Both the position numbers and the translations under genes were made by a program. A DNA stretch of 64,000 bases from Patiria pectinifera (Eukaryota; Echinodermata; Asteroidea; Valvatida; Asterinidae), in contig CM057135.1 of NCBI GenBank assembly GCA_029964075.1, forward strand, positions 9,078,863 to 9,142,862. Reading direction: 5' to 3'. Below are positions 49,480 through 62,417 of this stretch, piece by piece. Each line of letters starts with the position of its first letter. Position 1 is the stretch's first letter. Under the pieces are notes generated by a model. The model saw nothing but the letters and a program-made list of their open reading frames with translations, ran no database searches and was not told where the DNA came from.

Positions 49480-52400
49480 CTGATTGGTCAGGGTAGAATA
49501 TCATGAATCTTCATTGGTCAATTTAAATCTCACAATCTGCGTATCAGCAAAACAAGACCATATTTGGTAAGGAATTTGTTTCCTTCGGTTTCTTGCGCCA
49601 TTGGTCAACGGAACTTCTTCAGATTTCGCAACCAACTCGAGACAAAGGCTGAACGTTGTTTGTTGCGCAACTCAAAAACGACATAAAAACTTAAAGTGCA
49701 CCAAGTATAAAGCATTTTATCTTTCAGAGATAAAATCAATTTATGACAACTTTGACATGAGCTACATGTACCTGTAGCTTGATACCGGTATTTTGAAAAA
49801 AACATGTTGGGATTTCATTTTCATCCAAGCTTTCTCAAGGTCATGTATCAGCCACGCCATATTTAAGGTTAAAGTGAAGGTCAAAAGGTCATCATGCTTC
49901 AAATTAATCCGACATGAACAATATTTGTACATTTGGATTTCTTGTGATGTAACTTTCACAAAGAAACCAAGATTAACAAATTTGGCCTTCATGTTATGAG
50001 ATCTGGTCAGTAGAAATTGACTGAAATTGCCAAAAGGCCGGTGGTAGCACAAAAACATTTGTCCAACAGCACTAAAGTTTAAACTTTAAGCTTTTCCGGT
50101 ATAAATTACCCCAATTTGAAGGGGATGGGATTTAAACTTTGAATTTTTTTTGGGGGGGGGGGGTGATTTGACGTGGAATGGCCCAGATCGAGAATGGTTT
50201 TTGCTTTCAAGCAAGTGTATTCAAGCAAGGGCTGATTCTTGTTTTCCACTCTAGTTCTGCAATTTAAAGAACCTGTGGTTTTATACAAATTTTATTTTTA
50301 AACGATTTGAAAAATTTGACTTACAAAATGGAAAAAGGCAAACCAGTCACTCACTTTACATTTTCAACCGACTCAGGCTGAAGCTCAATATTGTTATTAA
50401 GTTCTTTCACCTTGAAGATTAAACAACTACATACACAATTTTAGTAAAACCAAGCAAAATATGGTATCTCCATACATTGTTCATACATGTGAAAAAGCAA
50501 ATTCCTACAGTTTAGTTGCCTGTAGGTTTATAATTTTTCTATATTTTTTAGCCACAACTTACATATATGTGAATGTTCCATGAAAAAATAAAGGATCACT
50601 TTACTTTGACTCGACATGCAGAATTTGTGTTGATACTTTTACACAAAATGTATGTGCCTGTTTGCTTAAGGAAAACACCCGTTTTTCAATAAAGCAAATC
50701 TTTCCTATGAGGTTTTCTTATTGTATATTGATTAGAAAAACACTCTTTTTAAAGTAAATGAAAAAAAACCCACCCTTTTAAAAGTCCATGAAATCTTTCC
50801 TATGAGGTTCGCCTATTGTATGGGTTCCGTGTGCCAACAAAGTGGGCATGTTTTTAACCCCTTGTGAGAGCCCCTTGGACGGGACACCATGTGTGTACAT
50901 GTATACATGTACTGTGCATACATGTACTGTGCTGGATCCCGTGTAAAATACGCACAACTTATTTTTCATGAATGTGCACAAAGATATAAGCCGTATAGCA
51001 TCTTTGTGCAAGAGTGTCAGGCGTCGTCTGCGAAAATATGTTCGAAGTGAAGGCACTGGGAACCAGTCTAGGTCTCCCCCAACTCTCCTATTCAAGCCGT
51101 TGCAGGGGTACTTGTCCACGGAGCCCATATAGGCTGATTAGAAAAATCAATGGAACTGTTTCCCAAAAAATGACATCCAAAGTGCCAATAGCTTTTTTTT
51201 TTTAAATACAGATCTAAAACAAAATGTTACTAATATTTCACCTTGAGTCTGGTATAGTCTTGATAATATAATTGCACAAAAAATAAATAACAGATTAAGC
51301 CCAATTTCAGAACAAAACCGGAATGTGTGACATGGCTTATTACAACAGGCTTTAAAATATGAACAAATGAGTATCATATACAAAATACATTTCTCAAACA
51401 TGTATATGTTAGAGGAATGAACGTAACGTCACCAGTCATGATTGATCTCAAAGCCTGTAACAACCCCCCCCCCCTTGATATACATGTACAATGTAATGCA
51501 TCCAGAATATGAAAATAACTCATACTATTTAAAAAACAACATAAATATTCCGTAGGTGTTACAAAATAGACCGTCAAACCAACCTAACTTGCCTTTTCCC
51601 AAGGGCAACCCCCTATTGAAGTTAAACACCAAAATCTAATTTCTAACTCTATTTATCCAAAAATCACTAAACTTTAACTTGCCACAGTGACCTTTTACCT
51701 TTGGACCCCCAAACCAATCCCAAGTTAACTACTTACAAGGGGAAACCTCTACCTGAATTTTCAATTCCAAAAGACGTTTTAAAAGTTACTGTACCTGGCC
51801 GCATATGGGTAAAAAAAATCGACTGTTAAGCCCGTAAGCCCGTGTGTGTACATGTAGCTACGTACACTCTTCTTTAAAAATTATTATAATAAAGTACCCT
51901 ATCAACAGACAAAAAACAATAGTCCATTAAATTTAGAAGAAAACAGGGCCCGACCTAGAACAAATTGCAATAGAATATATTCAATGCTATCACGCCAAGG
52001 AAATATCACTATTTAACATGCTGAAAATCTTATTTCATCCAAGGAGTGTGAAAGTGCTTTTATTTACTTCTTTGCTACTAATTTTTCATCATCTGTAGAT
52101 GCGTCATGTTTTATTTTGTGTCCGTTAACGGTCAGAAAATACATTCACATCACGTATGAGACTTCGCAAGACACGCGCGACTGACTACGGCAGACCACTG
52201 TTCTATGTCCATATTAACATTAATGGTAATTTACACTATCCCTGAATACTATCTGACATTTTCTTGAAAAAAATCAAGAAATTTGAGGGTTTTTTCCTGC
52301 CCAAATTATTTATTGCTTAAAATAAATTACTTAGTGGTCAGTAAACCATTTGTTTCAGGGAAAATCTTCGAATAAACAAGTCTACTCAAAACAAGGCCGG

Positions 52401-52685
52401 GCCATGTAGGCCATCAGCTGAAACTCAAAAACCGGTTGTAAAATGAGTTTCGTTCCAGCGACACTGGGTCTACTTTTTTAACGCACATATTTGGGGTTAA
52501 GTACATCACAAACACTATGTCAGAAGTTCTCCAGCAAATCTGCTGCAGTTTGTTTTTGACACTTCATCAAAGTTTGCCAATGTTATGTACATGTATGTAT
52601 GCTAAAAACCCACATTACCCGGTTTGAGGCCTTGCGTTGGCACTCACTTCCAATTTCAAAACTACAGCACTATAGCTTGTCACAT
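49480..52685. other. No gene recognised
   Basis: AT-rich sequence with poly-G (50150), poly-C (51465) and tacatgtac words (50896-50930). I see no supported ORF or exon. Confidence 0.4.
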
Positions 52686-52689
52686 CCTA

Positions 52690-52906
52690 CACTCTAGAAA
52701 CTCCTGGGTTAGACTCAGTCTGCACAGTCCTTTTCCGGGTCAAAAATTGACCCCTTTTGGAGTCATAAATGACCCCTTTGGAGTAAAAAAAAAAAAAGAC
52801 TCGGTCATTTTGACTAAAATGTGTATTTTTTTTACCCAGAAAAGGACTGAGCAAATTTGGGTTCAGATTCTGGGTCAATCTGACCCAGGAGATTTTAGAG
52901 TTAAAA
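52690..52906. mobile_element. Short MITE with TIR cactctagaaactcctgg
   Basis: The left end cactctagaaactcctgggt is inverted at the right end (acccaggagattttagagt). The interior has further inverted pairs (ccgggtcaaaaattgacc, cccagaaaagg). A clean target duplication is not visible. It is non-coding. Confidence 0.6.
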
Positions 52907-55115
52907 AAATATTTGTTATGTACATTGGCAATTGGGTAACACATGACCCTTTGTTTTCTCATCTGGTAGACATCACCACCAGTCCCTCTTCCACAATATT
53001 TCACTGTAATCTAACTTATTTGGAAGCATACAACAATGCAATTTATTTTAAGGTTTATAATGCAGTGGTGGAACCAGCTCATCATTAATGAAAGTGAGGG
53101 GTTGCCTAAAATGGAGGTGTCTTTAGAGTAAATAAATACCGGTACATGTAACCAGCAGGAAAAACAGGAAAGCAGACAAAAAAAAATGCCCCTTTAAAGA
53201 AAGCAAACTAACACATGTAAAAAAAATTTTTAAAAATGGGTGCTATGCCCCCCAAACCCTCTGGATCTGCTGTGGTGAACCAGGTACGTCACTTAAAGAA
53301 ACTTCTACTTGTACGAAAGACCACCTTTTTGGAATGAAACAGGCTTTAAATACAATTATAAATCGAAGGACCATCAGAAGTCAGAGTCTGGTTTAATAAT
53401 TTCAGAAATCAACCATTGTACATTTATTTGCTATCTGATCAAAACAGCCCCGGCCATCTTGGTTTGGAGAAAAGCCTTAAGATCAGTCTTTTGTTAAAGA
53501 AAATTTCAGCTATTTATTTATTGATACATTGATTAGCACCGAAAAATGTTTGCATGTGTATCAATATAAGATAAAACCATAACTCATGCTATGTTGTATG
53601 CTTACACATTAAAGACAGTGATTTGGCTTGTCATATGTGGCTAGTCTCACTGTTAAAATTCACAGAATTTGCTTTTCTATTGGTACTAATTTTTAATAAA
53701 TGAAAAGAATAAAAATGACTAAAACCAACACTAATCAACAGAAGGATACAATCATGTAGTTTTGAAATCTAGGAGTTACTCATAATTTTCTTTAAAATGT
53801 CAAATGCTAACTAGTCGTGCTGATACAATTTCAAGTAAATGTTATCACTACATCAAAGTTCTCATCAAATCCTGTGCAGTAACGGCATAACAACAGGATG
53901 GAGCGTATGTCTTGCTTTCTAAGCCAAAGTTTCAGTTTTGAATCCTCCTCTGAAGTCGCCAGAGATTCAACCACACCTCCAGCAGATAAAGTAGCGGTGT
54001 AGATGATGTCGCATATATTCAAGGAAAGAGACCTGTGGATATTCTCTTCTAAGCCGATTTGTCAACTTATCAGTTCTGTAAAAAAAATAGTAAAATATAG
54101 ACAGGTTTAGTATCTGATGATCAAAAACAATGATTACTGTGGACGTGCTTTAGAAGAAAGAAACAACTTGTTCAATCTAGTGTTAAATTACTAGAAAGAT
54201 CATGTGCTTGATCGTTTTGCCTTCCACTGTAAATATGTAAACATTGGCAGCTATTGAGAACCAACCTTTTCAGCTTCCAAAGCAATATCAAGAATTTTTC
54301 ATTTTGAATATTCTATTAAAGTTTATTTTTGTTTGCACTCTGAATAACAATCAAAACATCTTACCGATATAAAGATCAAAGGCCAGTTCCTTCGGCTTCT
54401 AAATCATTTCATGATTCCAACAGTTCAGCAAGCTGGGACATTCTCATGAAACTTAGTTGTTGATCGGGGTTGAACAGTCAGTCGCAGAACATCTCCCTTT
54501 TCCCGACGTTCATCCTTTAGATATTTATAGAATCAAATACTAAATTCTATAAAAAGCTATTTTGCTACCCTCACACCTCCATAAAAGTATCCTTCAACAA
54601 TGGAGAAAGAGACTGCACAACATTTTATTATGGGATTTTGTTCAGTACCCGTTGTACCTTGGCATCTTAATGTTAGACATTTATTTTCAGTGCCGGAGGT
54701 ATTCGGTTTGAATTATGGAACTAACAAAAAAAAAACTTTTTTACTGGGGTTTTCAAATTAGATCTATTTGTCATTGAAGACATTTTTTTTCATTGACTTA
54801 AAAGAATTTCCTTGAAAGGAAAGTTAAGTCTGAGAATCATTCGGTAGACAAGTGACGTACCCAACAGTCGACTGCTGTAGAGAAAAAAAAAGGTGTTTTT
54901 TTTATAACCAGGTATCTGTTATCATTTTGAATGGTATCTTTTGCAAGAAAATAAATTTTCCTATGCATTTTCAGTTGACACCATCCAAATCAATGCGGTT
55001 CTGTGCATTCACGGTGCATCGTGGTGACCACCAGCTTTGTTTTCGCATTGAATTTTTATCGTTTGTATCGTTGTGTCACCCCTAGTTTCCCTCAAAGAAA
55101 TTAAAACCTTACAAT
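52907..55115. other. Mostly unassigned; one weak exon candidate
   Basis: On the minus strand, 53850-54040 is open and follows a good acceptor (gagaatatccacag). It reads SLNICDIIYTATLSAGGVVES and KLWLRKQDIRSILLLCRYCTG. It could be an exon of an unidentified host gene, but I do not recognise a family. The rest shows no coding signal. Confidence 0.25.
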
Positions 55116-55448
55116 TCAAGACAATTTAACCCAAACATGGATTGTTTTGTTCCCTTTTGGGGCACATAAATACACAATCGCCTTCATTATAATGACATGT
55201 AGGCCTACCTCCAACGGAAGTTCTGCTTGTTGTACTGTTGCAGCTCGTCCTTGAATTGAGGTTTTCATCGAAATCAAAATCCTGGTTGACTTTGTGTGCA
55301 GCATGACACAGTTATGTGGATAGGCAATTGAAAGAAACTTGAACTTTGCCCGGAGCTTTTTCGGTAAAGAAATCTGGGTCTCAGCTGAAGTGTCTGGTTT
55401 GCGTTTTCTTGCAGCATTGAGACAATTACTATCTATAAAAACCGCCAC
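55116..55448 (-). other. Open reading frame of unknown nature (110 aa)
   Basis: It begins MAVFIDSNCLNAARKRKPD and is lysine-rich at first. The second half looks non-coding. It may be a first exon. There is no family recognition. Confidence 0.2.
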
Positions 55449-55498
55449 GGGTGAGGTTGGCCGGCCGGACTGCCTTGTTTACATGGTTACACCTCTAC

Positions 55499-55606
55499 GT
55501 TCCGACACCCCTATGTTCCGACTGCACATATTCCTATTCCTAACCCTAACCCTAACCGAGAGTAACACAATCTAGGTTGTCGGAACATAGGGGTGTCGGA
55601 ACATAG
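55499..55606. repeat. Inverted repeat flanking a short telomere-like tract
   Basis: gttccgacacccctatgttc (about 55500) and its complement gaacataggggtgtcggaac (about 55583) flank cctaaccctaaccctaacc (55538-55556). This is a possible foldback element. Confidence 0.6.
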
Positions 55607-56405
55607 AGCAGTCACCGTTTACATGCGCCGGTAGTGCATGTACTGTACATACAGACATAGCAGATCCATTGCCCACACATCGTGGGTATATTCGGCGATG
55701 TCATTGTGAAATTCAGCCACTCTTTGGCACAGGAAGTGAACTTACTATCACCGGACATCAGATCCTTCGCAGTTTCCCCCCTCAAACGTGACAGATTATG
55801 TGTGCAAACACTTTTTTGCACCGGTCGATGTTTACGTTGACGCACTTTCGGCAATGGACGCCGCCATGTCTGTTCAGAGTCGTGACCTGCGACCTCATAT
55901 CTGGTTTCTAATTGGACAGTTCACGTCACGTGGTACGATGCGTCATACGCGGCGGATTTTTTCAACGTAGGCGCGGTACGTTTTTGAACGTCCACAATGG
56001 ACAAATAGTTCGCTTTTTCGAGTCAAATTATCAAAAAACTGCTGGACGAAATGTGGAGAACTTTTGTAGTATCATTCTTTGGTAGTGTATTTCGGTAGAA
56101 CTGTTAAAATTTTTTTAGACCTGCGATTGCTGGAGCGAAACGAACGAATTTTCCAATCCAGCTGACGGCCTAATGGTATACCCAAAGAGATACATTTAAA
56201 GTTGAAATTCAAATTGTAAAAATTAGGGAAAATATTTTAAATCCAAGATTTGTGTGTTTGTTTTGTGATAAATTAAGGTCATTGGCATAACTTATAAGGA
56301 AGCTATAAATTGTCCCCAAAAAATTGTATACTCCAAAAAACCTTAATGAGGACAAATCGGATTAACAGCTTACAATGAAAATGTAGCTGAGTTCTGGGCT
56401 TTAGA
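55607..56405. other. No gene recognised
   Basis: No supported ORF. Confidence 0.35.
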
Positions 56406-56640
56406 GAAAAGAAATTAGGCTTGTGACTCAGGACTCGGACTGGGACTCGAGGCTTGTGACTCGGGACTTGGGCTGGGACTTGGGGCTTGTGACTCGCGGG
56501 ACTTGGACTCGAGGCTTGTGACTCGGATTCAAGGCTTGTGGCTCAGACTGGGACTCGAGGCTTGTGACTCGGGGGCTCTGACTCGAGGCTCGAGACTTGG
56601 ACTCGAGGCTTGTGACTCGGGACTCGAGGCTTGTGACTCT
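56406..56640. repeat. Degenerate minisatellite (gactcgaggcttgtgactcgg)
   Basis: About ten imperfect copies of gactcgaggcttgtgactcgg occur in tandem with variable length. Confidence 0.85.
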
Positions 56641-57355
56641 TTAAATAACGATTTTTCGCTTTACTTTTAAAATGGTTCATGCATGCACTGACCAACCGTT
56701 TTCCATCTGTATGATCAAACATGATTTTTAGACATCCCTTTTTGCAAATTATCGTTTCTCATCTGTGGACTTATTGCGCAATTTAGGCGGAAAATAGTCC
56801 ACTCTATCCGTAGTGGCTATATGAAATTATGACTTGAAACAGACATGTCACCGTCAAAAGTAGAATTTTGAGCAAAGCTACAGACATGTACTGCTCTTAA
56901 TATAAAACTCACTGTAAAAATTTGGGTAAAAAGCAAACCAAAACTGTATGACACATGTATAAACCTAGTAGCCTTTAGTTTTTGACGCAATATCGTCTGC
57001 TGCACTCGCATGTGGTCATGAATCCTAAACATTAGCTTATATAGACATGTAAATCGAAGCAAGTCACCAGATGAATTGTTCGAGGACAAAATCAAAAACA
57101 TACTTTATAAAACACCCTTCCACTCCATAGAAACAAATAGATTTTTCACATGTTGTTTGTGTATTTATGTAAAGGTGTTCGACGCTTAAATGGTTTCTGT
57201 TGCAATTTGTTCTAGGTCTTAACTTAAATTGACCGGACTACAAGATTAAACACCCGTTGCGTAAAATGATGATTGCCTACATTTTAATACAGAAAACAGA
57301 GTATCTACATCGTGTGCCAAAAAGTAAAAAATATAACACCAGAGTTTACTAAACT
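56641..57355. other. No gene recognised
   Basis: No supported ORF. Confidence 0.35.
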
Positions 57356-57359
57356 AATC

Positions 57360-57588
57360 TACACCAAAATATGCATTTTGAAATCCGTAGTCAAACATAT
57401 TGTAAATGACCTGTGCTTTGGGAGCATTGTTACCTGGCAAGGAAATCGGAAGGATAAGGGTGTTCGTACAAGTAACAGCTCTTGAGGGAAAGAGGCCGAG
57501 GGTTCAAAGATAATTTGGGGAGGTTGATCGAAGCCTAGCATCGGTGGTGTAGGTAGACCGGTTACAAACTCCAGCACCTGTGAGAGCG
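57360..57588 (-). pseudogene. HECT E3 ubiquitin ligase, C-lobe exon (copy B)
   Basis: On the minus strand an acceptor (tctcgctctcacag) precedes VLEFVTGLPTPPMLGFDQPP and IIFEPSASF. A one-base shift near 57490 is followed by VTCTNTLILPISL (catalytic Cys in TCTNTL) and QVIYNMFDYGFQNAYFGVD, then a TAG. This is the terminal HECT C-lobe exon. It is about 85 percent similar to copy A at 21418-21644 over the shared part, by eye. Upstream N-lobe exons were not found in the window. Confidence 0.72.
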
Positions 57589-57639
57589 AGACACTTCTGT
57601 TGCCCTCTATACATTGTAAAGAAAAGGGAAAAAACAACA

Positions 57640-58300
57640 AACACCTTTTAGACGAAAACTGTGTAGCCGTGGAAAGAACTATGGGTGTATGATTACATTT
57701 CTACTTGCCTTCTTGCAATTAAAAGTAAATTATTACATTGTACCATGTAAATAATTACCAAGCCGTAGCATGAAAAGCACAAGCATGAAACAGCAGTAAA
57801 ATAACATGTCTAAAGCTAAGTACAATCCATCATTTGCACCTATCCAAAAAGTAACTGACGTAATTATTGTTGAAAAACATACTTGGTTGAAAGATAGTAA
57901 GGGGAAACTCCAGTGAAATTATTTTTTTCTGGCATGCTGTCATTTTGAAGAAATCAACAAAAGAAGGCTTAAGACGCACCATTGGAAATTTCCGTACGCA
58001 GTTGCTATAATTCGTCAGATCAGTGCTCGGCATCGCTTAGTTGCCATCGGCTCAGTGAGAACGTGTCTCGGACACTGAATACGGGCCCAATTCAAAATGT
58101 GATTCAGCAACTTTTGATTCGAAATCGAGATCCTAGAATGCTGTTTCTCGGACTATATAGCTGAAGCTGAGCTGAAGCTGAGCTGAAACTTCATCAGGTT
58201 AGTTGTTCAGCACCGCTTTTTAGATTTTGAGCACATGTGTTGCTTCACACGCTTCAACAAAATGCAGAAATTACAAATGATGGACTATACATGTACCTTA
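57640..58300. other. No gene recognised
   Basis: Contains tandem gctgagctgaa (58160-58190). A HECT exon could lie to the right on the minus strand but none is visible. Confidence 0.3.
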
Positions 58301-58329
58301 GGAGCTATGCAACATTCTTTAGACATGTT

Positions 58330-58530
58330 ATACAGAGAATTGATGAGTTGGCCTTCCTTGTCTCCTCCAAGATGTAACTACTGGTATAACCTCAACACAT
58401 TTGATGTTTTAAAGACACAGTGAGAGCCACTCTTGAGCACTAATCGTTCAGTTTCATTGTGTTTCTATGTCTATTTATCACTCTGATATCCACACTAATG
58501 ACTGTCCCAATTTTCGGGGAATAAACCACA
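58330..58530 (+). repeat. Putative 5' LTR of Ty3/gypsy-like element
   Basis: A sequence upstream of gag ends with aataaaccacatat, followed by ttggcgacgag, the kind of primer-binding-site sequence placed just before gag in many gypsy elements. The left limit is a guess from tgttatacag at about 58327. The second LTR is outside the window. Confidence 0.35.
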
Positions 58531-58548
58531 TATTTTGGCGACGAGAAT

Positions 58549-59436
58549 ATGGCCCACTTGCATCCACCTCCGCTGTTCCTTAATTCCCCAGGAACGCCGC
58601 CTTTGCCGTGGAAACAATGGCGTGGTTTGTTCGAAACATACATCATTGCTAGCGGGGCTGAGAAATACTCCGATGAACGCAAACGGGCTTTGCTCTTGCA
58701 CTGTTTGGGTCCTGAAGGTCAGCGGATTTTTGGAACTTTGCCTACCACTACTTCGGCTACGGATTCGCCGTCATCCAGTGCGGATGGAACCGCTCCAACC
58801 CAGCCTACGTACGCTGACACATTCGCCCGATTACAAGCTCATTTCCAGCCGACGGTGAATGTGGTCGCCGAGCGTTACCGATTTCGGCAGCGGGCTCAAC
58901 GGACTGATGAGCCTGTGGAACAGTATGTCATTGCATTACGTCAACTGGCGGTGACATGCGACTTCGGATCACTCGCTGATGAGATGATTCGTGACCAGCC
59001 GGTGGAGAAAACATGCTCCTCAAGGATCCGCGAGAGATTGCTGCTTGAGCCCAAATTGACCTTGTCATCTGCATTGACACTGAGTCAACAAATGGAGTCA
59101 GCTTTTCGCGAGTCCAAGTCCATCTCCAACAGTGCTGCAAGCTTCGATTCTTCCCAAGCTTCGGACAGTACTGTGCATGCTACACGTCTCAAGCAAAAGT
59201 CAAGTGCTTCAAAGCCCCGTCGTCAGCCACGTACTTCACACGCACAGGGACATGGTAAGCCCAATACCCCTTCTACTTCTACACAACGCACACCTACAGT
59301 ACAATGCTATCGTTGTAGAAGTCCAAGCCACAAAGCAAACTTTCCTAACTGTAAAGCTAAGAATGTGGAGTGTTCCAAATGCAACAAAATGGGGCATTTT
59401 GCACGTGTGTGTGTAAGTCTTCAGGACAAGTTAGAT
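58549..59436 (+). CDS. Ty3/gypsy-like gag
   Basis: The start ATGGCCCACTTGC follows the ttggcgacgag context. The capsid region has PWKQWRGLFETYIIASGAEKY, LLLHCLGPEGQRIFGTLP and RLQAHFQPTVNVVAERYRF with PVEQYVIALRQLA, typical of gypsy/Mag gag. A Ser/Lys-rich linker follows. Two zinc knuckles are seen: CYRCRSPSHKANFPNC (irregular) and CSKCNKMGHFARVC (C-x2-C-x4-H-x4-C). The frame continues into transposon F at 59438. If one TA is discounted, the gag frame is in phase with the protease at 63559, separated by a TGA. Confidence 0.85.
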
Positions 59437-59503
59437 AGTCCGTGGGACGAGAGCCCGAAAACGCTTTAGTTTTCGAGATAGGCGATCTGGTTCACCGAAT
59501 TTT

Positions 59504-60780
59504 ATAAAACTTGCCAGATATGTAGATTATGGTGTACCATATCAGAAAAACGTTGTTCCCCGGTCCACGAATTGTTTGGGAATGATAAATTCTACGACAA
59601 AAACACGCACGAATTGTGCATGAGAAAAAAGAAAGAAATGGCGCCCTCTTTTGACACAGCAAATATACATTTTACACGCAATGCATGCGCGCGCGCGAGG
59701 CGGGTTCGCCCGTCTTGCTGAACATTTGTTTAATGTTAGATTCTAGCCTTTTTATTTGTAATTATTTCTAAAGCAAGATGCTTATTACAGTTAATTTTAA
59801 TTTGAAATAACCAGGGAGTTCCTTATATTATAAAATATCTTGTAAATGACAAGCCTTTATGAAAGAATAATGTGTAAAACCCATGAGCCCCAGAACTTAC
59901 AAGTTGCTTCGTTATGATATCCCACAAAAACTGTAAATCAGTCAATCTTCTCTAAATGGCTGCTAGTTAGCTGAAATGCATGATTATCATTAATATGGGG
60001 CAGGTGTCATACTTAAATTGATTTAAATTTAGATTAAATTTGATAAGAACGATTTGAAACAATAAATAACAAATACGATCCAAATACTGTTTCTATAACT
60101 TTTTTATTCCAACTTTGATGTGCTGTACATGACATACTGCATTCAGCCAAAAGAAATACACAGATGGAAAAATCTTAATCAGTTAGTGTTGTTTTCATGA
60201 ATGAACAATTTGAGTAAAGACGGCAGGTACCTCAAACAGGATGAGTTCATGTATTCCAAATTAAATGACAAAGATCCTCCCCAGAAGAAAGAGCCCCAAA
60301 GAACAGCTTCCAGTAGCAGATTTTACAAAAGTTGTTTAAGGTGTGCAGGCATTCCACTTCAAGTAAAAACTTGGATTCAAAACCATCTAGTATACATTTG
60401 TTTCTTGAACTTCTGTTTTAAACGACGATACAACCAATTATTTTCTTTTTGGCCCTATCCATTTCCCAAATCCCAATATACACCACATCAAACAGTCATA
60501 AGGGTTTAATAAAACTTCAAACACACCTTATGCAGTGTTACATGTATCTTTTTGCCAATTTGGTTAACAGCCTTCATGAAAAAGAAATTAAAACAAAAAT
60601 AAGTTTTCTAAATGCCAGTTTGTAAACAAACACAAATGTGTTTTCACAGATATCAATTATTCTGACCACACCAATGCAATGGCACTTCCTCAGTTGAATT
60701 TCTGCAATTACAGTAGATGTATAAGTGTCAAATACAAGAAACAATAAGAGCAATTACACAAATGCACCGAAACAATTCTG
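59504..60780. other. Interior of F, no gene recognised
   Basis: A few CG-rich microruns (gcgcgcgcga at about 59687) and AT-rich DNA. The ORF at 60201-60509 (plus) has no recognisable motif. Confidence 0.3.
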
Positions 60781-60789
60781 AGCACATCC

Positions 60790-61070
60790 ATTTTGGAATT
60801 GACAATGTGCATAAGAAGTTCTTCATTGTTGTTGTCTTCCGCCGCCTGTAGCAATCTTTCAGCCTGTAGGGTAGTACATGTGACCAGGGGTTCTTGCCTC
60901 CTCTTCCTTGTGACTCGGCAGGTCACACACTTCTCCTTCCTGCAAAGGATGCACTGTTTGGGAAAAACATGTTGTGATCTTGCTGCAGTCTTGGAAACCG
61001 TTTGCGTGGCTGAACGGAGTCTTCTCTTTTTCACAGGGGGGTGGGGAACCTTTTTGGCTGTTTCAGTTTC
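60790..61070 (-). CDS. Zinc-binding-type gene in F, exon 3
   Basis: A good acceptor (ctgtattctag) opens this exon. It reads PPVKKRRLRSATQTV, then FPKQCILCRKEKCVTCRVTRKRR, then EPLVTCTTLQAERLLQAAED. The CxxC-x5-CxxC cluster after a basic stretch matches a repetitive invertebrate protein family that I know only by pattern: an FPxxCIxC segment followed by a charged helix and a YHxxC motif in the next exon. The exon joins exon 2 in frame. The donor at the other end is unclear. No function is established. Confidence 0.55.
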
Positions 61071-61641
61071 TAGAATACAGTAGAGAAACAGAAAATACAA
61101 TCTTATTCAACTGTTTACATGTAATTAACATTTATTTGGTTGTATTTATTGAAATAAGGCCATTTTTCCAATGAAAATGTTGTGTTGCTCTCAAATAAAC
61201 AAAATCATGAGGGTATATGTCATGTTTCTTCCTTAAATTTGTGAGATTATTTTTTTTTGGGGGGGGGGTGTCGGATGGGGAGGGTAAACAACAGTTTACA
61301 TTAAAACCTTCCCCTTCTTCCAAATTACAAATAAATGGAAAGAAAGTTATCAGTTCTTGGGCCTAATACTGGTACACACATGTGCATGTACATGGCCATG
61401 TATATATTTGTGGATGGTACACTAGCCTAGTTGGACTCCCTTTCCTCCCTACGTTACACGTACATTGCGTTTTTATAGCTAAAAGTAAAAGTTTCAAAAG
61501 ATACATTAAACTCTTTGGACTGTCTTTTCATAAACAAAATACATTTCACATGGACACTGGGTGAACTGAACTATATGACAACAGTTTTCCAGTGTAACTT
61601 AGTTACAGACATCAGATAAATACTGGGGGAGGGAGATGGGG

Positions 61642-62267
61642 GTCAGAAAAGTCGACCGTTGAGACAACTCGACTCGGGACAAGTCGACCGTTGAGACAAC
61701 TCGACCGTTGCGACAACTTGACCAACTGTGCGATAAATGGAAAGACAAGTCGACCGTTGAGACAAGTCGCCTCGCAAGTTTTGGGCCTAGTTTCGGGGAT
61801 AGTATCGGCGATTTTGACGGCGGCTGATCGCCGTTTGGGAGTGATGACACATGAGGTGTTTTTTTTGCATATAACAGAGCCGATATAGCGCAGCGTGATT
61901 GTCCGTGCACATCGTTCGTTTTTCTCAAGGCCACGTGCGCGCATCCCCGGTCAACGTGGCCGTACCGTGCACGGTGGCATCGTTTTTGCCGGTCATGTAC
62001 GCCCATTTGCCGTGCCGGCCGACTTGCCTGCGTGCCAGGCCCGGCCCGGTCCTCGCGGGCGGGCAGGGCGCACCGGCCCGACGGGACGCCCTCTGTACAT
62101 CGAGTATGCCTGCGCCGCACCCGTGATAGGTCTTGCCACTTTTTCTGCTCCACGTGTATTCATTTCCATTAAGTCGAGCAGTCTCAACGGTCGAGTTGTC
62201 CCGAGTCGAGTTGTCTCAACGGTCGACTTGTCCCGAGTCGAGTTGTCTCAACGGTCGACTTGTCTGA
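61642..62267. mobile_element. GC-rich inverted-repeat element nested in F
   Basis: gtcagaaaagtcgaccgttg at the left and its inverse (caacggtcgacttgtctgac) at the right bound 626 bp. Near both ends the unit agtcgaccgttgagacaactcg is repeated in alternation with ctcgggacaa. The central part is GC rich (61915-62145), unlike the A/T-rich surroundings. It has no coding content and no clear target duplication. Confidence 0.65.
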
Positions 62268-62417
62268 CACTCAGGGAGATTATCAACAGCACCTCACAAA
62301 TATACTTGTATAAGTTTATTACACCATCATCTCCCTGCAGTTTTTTTTTCATGAAGGTTACCAAATTTGTTAATGAATAGAAATGGAAGCAACAGTTTCT
62401 ATACAAATAAAATGTAC

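Noticed and set aside
52624-53088. 154-aa plus-strand ORF
   Set aside because: It overlaps a MITE with inverted repeats and has no motif.
60201-60509. 102-aa plus-strand ORF inside transposon F as its transposase
   Set aside because: Too short, no catalytic motif, opposite to the spliced gene.
61599-62380. GC-rich ORFs of 110-184 aa on both strands
   Set aside because: They arise from the GC-rich inverted-repeat element; the arms read as the same repeated peptides on each strand.
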